Shown: positions 4,545 through 9,725 of the stretch, piece after piece
How the letters are laid out: the number at the start of each line of letters is the position of its first letter
How positions within the stretch are numbered: position 1 is the first letter of the stretch
Origin: an uncultured Clostridia bacterium
GTDB taxonomy: Bacteria; Bacillota; Clostridia; Christensenellales; Borkfalkiaceae
Direction of reading: 5' to 3'
Assembly: GCA_947176445.1 (NCBI GenBank)
Contig: CAMWQK010000019.1
Location: 1 to 9,725, forward strand
Length of the DNA: 9,725 nucleotides
Program-made: the position numbers and the translations under genes
Notes under the pieces: model-generated
Database searches by the model: none
What the model was told of the DNA's origin: nothing
The model's input: only the letters and a program-made list of their open reading frames with translations

Positions 4545-7020
4545 GTCGGGTAAGATCAAGTTCTGTTTCCTGTCGCTACCTTTGATCCTCGCGGCGGTTG
4601 CTGCCGTCGGCTGCGGAGAAGAGGAACATACGCACGCGTATTCGTCCGATTGGGCGTTCAATCAGACGGCGCACTGGCATCCGTCCACATGCTCGCACGA
4701 TGCGAAGGCAAATAAGTCCGAGCATACGTATACGGATACCGTCATCGCGCCGAGCACCACTTCCGAGGGCTATACGCTGCATACCTGCATTTGTGGATAT
4801 TCGTATACATCTAATTCCGTGGGTGCGCTTCCCCCCGAGTCGGGCGAGCTTCGCTACGACGAGAACGGGCACTGGAACGCCGTACTTACCGGCGAGCAGG
4901 TTACGGTGAAGGCGCACGAATACACGGATACCGTCATCGAGCCGACGTGCTCCACGTACGGCTATACAAAACATACCTGTGCCTGCGGCTACTGGTACGC
5001 TTCGGGTACGACAAATCCCATTCCTCACACCTATGACGAGGACGTATGGGGACATGACGAGAACGGGCACTGGCATGCCGCACTGTGCTGCAATGCAAAG
5101 ATCGGCGTGACGGCGCACAACTACACGGAAAACGTGATCCCCGCCGCCGGCGACGACCACGGCTATACCGAATACACCTGCGCGGACTGCGGATATTCCT
5201 ATCAAGTCCTGGCAGGGCATAGCTATTCGGATACGCTTACGGGCGACGAATACAGCCACTGGCGTCCCGCGACCTGCGCGCACTCGACGGAGCGGGCGGA
5301 TGTTGCTGAGCACGTGCTTGTGGGTGTGGACAACGTCTGCAAAGTGTGCAATATGACGGTCACACCCCGTCTTGCCTATCAGTTGAGCGCGGATGGGGAA
5401 TACTACATCGTAACGGGAAAGGGCGGCATCAGAGAGAGCGCGATCGTCATTCCCGATACGTATCGCGAAAAGGAAGTGCGAGAGGTCTCTGCCCGCGCGT
5501 TCAAGAATGCGGATATCACTTCCGTCACATTCGGCGCAAACGTGAAAAAGATCGGAATAGAGGCGTTTGCGAACTCTCAGATCGCCGCGGAAATTTCGCT
5601 CAGCGGCATCGAAGAGATCGGCGCGAGAGCGTTTGCAGGCACCAAGGTCACGTCCGTGACGCTGGGCGCGTCCCTTGAAAAATTAGGTTATTCGGTGTTC
5701 CGCGACTGTGCGGAGCTCGCAACGGCGGAAATTCAGAGCGGTCTCACGATCCTGCCGCCCTACACGTTCGAGAGCTGTTCTTCGCTCGAGAGCGTGACGC
5801 TTGCACACAACCTCACGGAGATCGGGGCGCAGGCGTTCCTCGACTGCGTACAGCTTGGTACGCTCGATCTGAGCGCGTGCACGAAGGTCGGTTTTGCGGC
5901 GTTCGGCGGGTGCTCGGAGTTTGTTCCTGCGAACCTCAACAGTCTCTCCCTTGCGGAAGAGTATGCGTTCTCCGGCTGCGCGATTGAGACGGTCACGCTG
6001 CCTGCGACGCTGACGATGATCGGCGACAATCTCTTCAACGGCTGCGAGGCGTTGCAGTCGGTAACGCTCACGGCAACGGGCATCGGTAAGTCGGCGTTCG
6101 AGGGCTGTGTCAGCCTGAGTGAAGTTACACTCAACAACGTTCAGCTCATCGGCGCGAGCGCGTTCAAGGGCTGCTCGAGCCTCAACTCGCTCGATCTGCC
6201 GAATTCGGTCATTCGCGTGAGCGAAAACGCCTTCGAAGGTACGGGGCTCATTACGACGGTGAGCGGGATCAAGTATGCCGCAAATGTCGTCATCGGCGCA
6301 GAGAGCAGCGTGACGAGCGCTACCCTTGCGGCGGGCACCGTGGGGATTGCCGACGGGGCATTCAGAGAAAACGGCAACTTACAGACGGTTGCGCTCGGAG
6401 ACGTGCGCTTCATCGGTGTGAGCGCGTTCAGAGAGTGCACCAAGCTGACGGGCGTGACCTTTACGCCGAGCGTGAAGTATATCAGCGCAAACAGCTTCCG
6501 TGAGAGCGGGCTCACTTCCGTGACCGTTCCCGACACCGTACTGAGCATCGGCGACAATGCCTTCTACGACTGCAAGGCTCTTATTTCCGCTACGGTGAAC
6601 GCACAGGAAATCGGACGGTTTGCCTTCTCGTATACGGGTGCGAACCGCACGCTCAATTCGCCCGTCAAGGTGCGTCCTTCTTATGCGAAGCTCGAAACGC
6701 TCACGCTGGGCGCGGGCGTGCAGGTGATCGGCAGCAACGCATTCCAGTATGCTCCCATCAAGAACATTACATTGCCCGACGGGGTGACCTCGATCGGCAA
6801 GTATGCGTTTGCGCAGACCGATTTTACAAGTATCAACATTCCCGCGTCGGTGACGAGGATCGGGGAATATGCGTTCTACGAGAGCAAGATCACTGCCGCG
6901 ACCTTTGCCGATACGCAGGGCTGGAAGACGAGCAAGACGAGCCTCTCCCTCGGCACGGACGCGCAGAACGCTACGTACTTAAAGACGACTTATCTCGATA
7001 TCGATTGGGTAAAGGAGTAA
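4537..7020 (+). CDS. Lipoprotein with four His/Cys-rich modules and BspA-type leucine-rich repeats
   Basis: Predicted surface lipoprotein. The signal peptide ends in AAVGC, giving lipidated Cys26. Residues about 31-272 hold four related modules of 50-70 residues, built from an HW(H)-x-C-x-H part, an H-x-Y part and a GYT-x-HTC-x-CGY-x-Y part. Paired Cys are C84/C86, C148/C150, C215/C218 and C268/C271, suggesting structural metal sites. The second module lacks the HWHxxxC cysteine. Residues about 300-790 are LRR_5/BspA-type repeats with consensus IGxxAFxxCxxLxxVTL. I count 20 conserved Phe positions (322 to 780), mostly 22-23 residues apart, with wider gaps at 566-609 and 697-736. BspA-like proteins mediate adhesion or ligand binding; the ligand here is unknown. 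The ATG overlaps the upstream stop by 8 nt (ATGAATAA), with a purine-rich GGAAGAGGGGG at 4517-4527, so translation is probably coupled. Confidence 0.87.
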   Translation: MNKSGKIKFCFLSLPLILAAVAAVGCGEEEHTHAYSSDWAFNQTAHWHPSTCSHDAKANKSEHTYTDTVIAPSTTSEGYTLHTCICGYSYTSNSVGALPPESGELRYDENGHWNAVLTGEQVTVKAHEYTDTVIEPTCSTYGYTKHTCACGYWYASGTTNPIPHTYDEDVWGHDENGHWHAALCCNAKIGVTAHNYTENVIPAAGDDHGYTEYTCADCGYSYQVLAGHSYSDTLTGDEYSHWRPATCAHSTERADVAEHVLVGVDNVCKVCNMTVTPRLAYQLSADGEYYIVTGKGGIRESAIVIPDTYREKEVREVSARAFKNADITSVTFGANVKKIGIEAFANSQIAAEISLSGIEEIGARAFAGTKVTSVTLGASLEKLGYSVFRDCAELATAEIQSGLTILPPYTFESCSSLESVTLAHNLTEIGAQAFLDCVQLGTLDLSACTKVGFAAFGGCSEFVPANLNSLSLAEEYAFSGCAIETVTLPATLTMIGDNLFNGCEALQSVTLTATGIGKSAFEGCVSLSEVTLNNVQLIGASAFKGCSSLNSLDLPNSVIRVSENAFEGTGLITTVSGIKYAANVVIGAESSVTSATLAAGTVGIADGAFRENGNLQTVALGDVRFIGVSAFRECTKLTGVTFTPSVKYISANSFRESGLTSVTVPDTVLSIGDNAFYDCKALISATVNAQEIGRFAFSYTGANRTLNSPVKVRPSYAKLETLTLGAGVQVIGSNAFQYAPIKNITLPDGVTSIGKYAFAQTDFTSINIPASVTRIGEYAFYESKITAATFADTQGWKTSKTSLSLGTDAQNATYLKTTYLDIDWVKE
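4732..5073 (+). repeat. DNA-level repeats inside the His/Cys-rich region
   Basis: A 16-nt word (ACGGATACCGTCATCG) occurs at 4732-4747 and 4924-4939. An 18-nt word (GACGAGAACGGGCACTGG) occurs at 4858-4875 and 5056-5073. The spacings are 192 and 198 bp, that is 64-66 codons, matching the protein module length. This indicates fairly recent in-frame duplication of modules. Confidence 0.85.
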
Positions 7021-7027
7021 CGGGAAT

Positions 7028-9301
7028 ATGAAACGTAAAATTACTTTGTTACAGTTGTTGCTTACGGTTATTCTTTCGGTATTGTGCGCATTCGCACTCT
7101 TCGGCTGCGGCGAGACAGAGGAGCCGCCGATTCCCGAAGTTAAAGACGTCAAGATTGCCGCCGTTGACGGCAGTTCTTACGGCAAAGCGGGCGCGCTGCA
7201 CAAGGTCACTTACACCGTGCCCGAGGGCAGTGAAGTCGCTACGTCCGTGAAGATCGGCGACGCATTCGCGACGATGGCGGACTACTCTTACAGCAGCGAC
7301 GGATATATCTTCTATACCGCGGGCGAATACACCATTACGGTGTACGCCACGAAGGACGGCATGCTCGGCTCCGGCGAGGCAAAGCTCACCGTGCGCGACA
7401 GTGCGGCGTCCGTCAGCGACGTGAAGATCGTTGCGGCGGCGGGTGAGACGCTCGGGGAAGCGGGCGCATTGCACGTTCTGACTTACAACGCGGGCGCGAA
7501 TTGCGATATTCAGGTAGAGATCAAGAAAGGCGACGAGCCTGCGACGGACGTCGTGTTCAACAAGGATTACAATACGCTTCTGTTTGGCTCCGAGGGGCTG
7601 TACACCGTGAAAGTCACGGCGACGATCGGCACGGCGAGCAGCAGCGGCGAGGCGCAGATCGAGATCAGCGCACCGAGCGCACCTTCCGTCACGCTCTCGC
7701 TCGATAAGAGAACGGTGAAAGAGGACGAGGAAGTTACGCTCAACCATACGGCGACTTATGCGGGCGGTGACGCGCGCGAAGCGGAGACGGTGTCCGCGCT
7801 CTACCGCACGAGCAGCAGAGGCACGTTTGCCGAGGCGGATGCCGACACTTACACGGTGAACGGCGACAGATTTACCCCGCACGTTGCGGGCGAGTGGCGG
7901 ATCGTATATACGGCGCAGGGCAAGAGCGGCGCAACGAGCGAGGCGGAAGCAACGCTCAAGTGCAACCCCGCGGAAGTCTCCCTGTCCCCTAAGACGGCAG
8001 TCAGACAGAGAATTCAGACGAATACGGCAACCGACGTCGACTATCTCGTAGAGGGTGCGGCGGATAAGTATACCGTCACGTATAACGTCAACGGAGTAAG
8101 CGGTGTCGAGGCGACGAAGGGCGACGGATATTCCGTGCGCGTCGTTGCGGCGAACGTGGACTATTTCACGCTGACCGTTGTTTATACGCACAAGATAGAT
8201 AGAACGGTTCGGCAGACGGTCGATATCGATCTCTATTCGGTGGGAAGTCTCGCCTATGCGCCCGAGTGGGGCGAAGATCCGTTCGACGGAATGCCCACTG
8301 ACGTGCTGACGAGTATGGGTCACCAGCTCTATTTCGATGCAAAGACCTGCGGCGGTGCTCCCCGTGAGCTTGGCTATGCCGACGTAAAATACGAGGTCAT
8401 CGACTCCCACATTACTACCACGAGAGACGGAGGGGCAGCGGTGGAGCTTTTGCGTGCGGGGGACGATGATAACTATCCGTACGTGATCGTGTCCGACTTT
8501 GATACCAACGTTGCCACGGGTAACTTCATTTTGAAGATGACGGTGACCGATCCCTATACGGGGTACTCGGCGATTGCTATGAAGCAATTCAACGTTCTTG
8601 CTACCACGAACAACAACGCATCTGCGGTGAGGTTCATTCAGAATTACGTAAAAACGCATTCCGATTTCTACACGATGGGAAGCATGAATTTCGAGAACGC
8701 AACGTCGGACAGCCGTCAGAATATGGTGCTCACCAAGACGGGCACGATCATACAGCGTTCCAATCCGAGTTGGCCTCTGCATAACGCCGACTACAGCACG
8801 GAAAATTCGGACTTTGCGATGATGGATTTTGATACCGCCGCAGCGAACTGCCGCCTTGAATTCAAATTCAAGCTGGTTGCTCCCAACCCCTCGTCGGGCG
8901 CGGTTTGGCTCGGGATCGGTGTGAGCACCGGCGCACAGTCGAGCAGCTCGGCAGGGTATCTCGATCTGCACCTCGTTGACGGAAGGCTCGATATCACCAA
9001 CGGGCTCGGCACGGCGACGGCGCAGTACAGTGCGGTCAGCGCCGACAAGCCGCTTGCAGAGAACGGCACGACGATGTATCTGCGCATCGACCGCAGAGTC
9101 AACAACAACGTTGCAGAGTACACGGTCTACGTCAAGGCGGAAGAGAACGCGACGTACCGTCAGTTCTACCGCTGCACGTTCAGCGTCTCCACGACAGCAG
9201 GAAGAGCGGGCGCGCCCGTGAAACAGTATCGCTTCACCCACCGCAACGGCGGCGGCTGCTACTCGGTAGAGGACGTGACCATTACCAACTACGACGCATA
9301 A
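7028..9301 (+). CDS. Lipoprotein with tandem Ig-like domains and possible lectin-like C-terminal domain
   Basis: Predicted surface lipoprotein. The signal peptide ends in ALFGC, lipidating Cys27, and is followed by an acidic/Pro linker. Two homologous Ig-like domains lie in tandem at about 38-124 and 130-215. Each starts DVKI-x-A and shares GxAGALHxxTY, and they end in GEYTITVYAT-GSGEAKLTV and GLYTVKVTAT-SSGEAQIEI. A third, more distant Ig-like domain follows at about 218-311. Residues about 312-525 are beta-rich and unrecognised, possibly two more Ig-like folds. Residues about 535-757 look like a single concanavalin-type jelly roll (CRLEFKFKL, AVWLGIGVS, GYLDLHLVDGRLDI, TMYLRIDRR), a possible carbohydrate-binding domain, at lower certainty. 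No catalytic motif is seen. AAAGGAG at 7011-7017 lies within the last codons of the upstream gene, 10 nt before the ATG. The 7-nt gap places it in the same operon. Confidence 0.83.
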   Translation: MKRKITLLQLLLTVILSVLCAFALFGCGETEEPPIPEVKDVKIAAVDGSSYGKAGALHKVTYTVPEGSEVATSVKIGDAFATMADYSYSSDGYIFYTAGEYTITVYATKDGMLGSGEAKLTVRDSAASVSDVKIVAAAGETLGEAGALHVLTYNAGANCDIQVEIKKGDEPATDVVFNKDYNTLLFGSEGLYTVKVTATIGTASSSGEAQIEISAPSAPSVTLSLDKRTVKEDEEVTLNHTATYAGGDAREAETVSALYRTSSRGTFAEADADTYTVNGDRFTPHVAGEWRIVYTAQGKSGATSEAEATLKCNPAEVSLSPKTAVRQRIQTNTATDVDYLVEGAADKYTVTYNVNGVSGVEATKGDGYSVRVVAANVDYFTLTVVYTHKIDRTVRQTVDIDLYSVGSLAYAPEWGEDPFDGMPTDVLTSMGHQLYFDAKTCGGAPRELGYADVKYEVIDSHITTTRDGGAAVELLRAGDDDNYPYVIVSDFDTNVATGNFILKMTVTDPYTGYSAIAMKQFNVLATTNNNASAVRFIQNYVKTHSDFYTMGSMNFENATSDSRQNMVLTKTGTIIQRSNPSWPLHNADYSTENSDFAMMDFDTAAANCRLEFKFKLVAPNPSSGAVWLGIGVSTGAQSSSSAGYLDLHLVDGRLDITNGLGTATAQYSAVSADKPLAENGTTMYLRIDRRVNNNVAEYTVYVKAEENATYRQFYRCTFSVSTTAGRAGAPVKQYRFTHRNGGGCYSVEDVTITNYDA

Positions 9302-9326
9302 GCGTTTGATAAAAATGAAGAGTGGA

Positions 9327-9352
9327 GAGCGCCGTTAAATACAACGGCGCTC
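9327..9352 (+). terminator. Strong hairpin after the Ig-like lipoprotein gene (weak or partial terminator)
   Basis: A perfect 10-bp stem GAGCGCCGTT/AACGGCGCTC with an AAATAC loop, starting 26 nt after the stop codon. The 3' side continues GAACTATAATG without a T tract, so it is not a canonical intrinsic terminator. It may be a partial terminator or a 3'-end stabilising structure that sets lower expression of the next gene. Confidence 0.5.
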
Positions 9353-9356
9353 GAAC

Positions 9357-9362
9357 TATAAT
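9357..9362 (+). promoter_or_regulatory. Possible -10 element upstream of the SGNH hydrolase gene
   Basis: An exact TATAAT lies 5 nt after the hairpin and 29 nt before the next start codon. The best -35 is poor: TTAAAT at 9335-9340 with a 16-nt spacer, embedded in the hairpin. It could be a weak internal promoter or chance. Confidence 0.35.
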
Positions 9363-9391
9363 GTGAACAGGATAAAAGAGGAGAAAATAAG

Positions 9392-9725
9392 ATGCTGTTA
9401 TACTTTCTCGGATCTTCCGTGACCTACGGCTCGGCGACGAACGGGCGTTCCTTTGTGGAGGAGCTTGCAGCACAGACGAGCTGGGAGTGCGTCAAAGAGG
9501 CGGTGAGCGGAACGACGCTCGCCGTGCGGGATGGCGATAACAACTCGTCCTACGTTGCAAGGCTGAAAAATTTCGATAAGGATAGGCGTCCCGCAAAGCT
9601 CGTCGTGCAGCTCTCCACGAACGACGCGACGCAGAACGTGCCGCTCGGAAAGCTCTCGGATAGTGAAGCTTACGATGTGAAGACAATCATCGGCGCGATC
9701 GAGTTTATTATCTGCTACGCAAGAG
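9392..9725 (+). CDS. SGNH/GDSL-type hydrolase, N-terminal part (cut by window end)
   Basis: An open reading frame of 111 codons that runs off the window. It begins MLLYFLGSSVTYG, the block I motif of SGNH hydrolases, with Ser9 as the likely nucleophile and the usual GDS replaced by GSS. Gly40 in AVSGTT fits the block II glycine. LSTNDA (74-79) fits block III, with Asn77 in the oxyanion hole. The Asp/His block V would lie beyond the window. The family contains carbohydrate esterases, lipases and acylhydrolases; substrate cannot be assigned. No signal peptide is visible, so the enzyme is likely cytoplasmic unless the start is wrong. AGAGGAG at 9377-9383, 8 nt upstream, supports this ATG. It lies 90 nt after the Ig-like lipoprotein gene in the same direction, probably in the same operon or under a partly separate promoter. 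Confidence 0.85.
   Translation, partial: MLLYFLGSSVTYGSATNGRSFVEELAAQTSWECVKEAVSGTTLAVRDGDNNSSYVARLKNFDKDRRPAKLVVQLSTNDATQNVPLGKLSDSEAYDVKTIIGAIEFIICYAR

Noticed and set aside
4732..5300. CRISPR array suggested by regularly spaced repeats
   Set aside because: The repeats are in frame within a coding sequence, at protein-module spacing of 192-198 bp with diverged flanks, and there are no spacers of uniform length.
4576..5313. Minus-strand open frame opposite the His/Cys modules
   Set aside because: Its Arg/Val/Gly-rich translation repeats only because the plus-strand modules repeat. There is no start signal.
7049..9241. Uninterrupted 730-codon open frame on the minus strand, antisense to the Ig-like lipoprotein gene
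   Set aside because: The translation is Arg/His/Val-rich without domains or signal peptide. The plus-strand frame has a lipoprotein signal, repeated Ig-like domains and a ribosome site. The long antisense frame is explained by GC-biased codons rich in GCG, GAC and ACG.

Overview
The window looks like a chromosomal segment of a fermentative, Gram-positive-type bacterium, most likely a gut Clostridia or Christensenellales relative. This is inferred from several things: strong AAGGAGG ribosome sites, canonical sigma-A promoters, a 5S-tRNA-Asn rRNA-operon end, Sec and lipoprotein signal peptides, a C-terminal membrane anchor on a surface protein, and the combination of BspA-type leucine-rich repeats with His/Cys-rich HWHxxTCxH modules. 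Coding DNA is moderately GC-rich. The intergenic promoter region is AT-rich.

Region by region: bases 1-52 are the 3' end of a 5S rRNA, followed by tRNA-Asn(GTT) and a terminator. Bases 135-342 hold an odd, gene-free, hairpin-rich segment. It ends in a second exact copy of the last 21 nt of the tRNA (CCA included) and a second terminator. A GH43 glycoside hydrolase (420-1622) is on the minus strand with its own terminator, converging on the rRNA operon. An AT-rich divergent promoter region (1623-1865) separates it from a plus-strand operon. That operon encodes a large exported LamG/cadherin-like beta-sandwich protein with a C-terminal transmembrane anchor (1866-4544), a lipoprotein with four His/Cys modules and 20 recognisable BspA-type LRRs (4537-7020), a lipoprotein with tandem Ig-like domains and a possible lectin-like C-terminal domain (7028-9301), and then, after a GC-rich hairpin and a possible promoter, the start of an SGNH/GDSL-family hydrolase (9392 to the window end).

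How the genes may work together (inference): the three large proteins are all non-enzymatic-looking surface binding proteins, translationally coupled or tightly spaced. They are flanked by two predicted carbohydrate-active enzymes, GH43 (arabinofuranosidase/xylosidase type) and SGNH (esterase type). The locus could be a surface glycan capture and trimming system for arabinose- or xylose-rich, acylated plant polysaccharide. No transporter, regulator or integrase is visible in the window, so that reading rests on domain content and gene order only.
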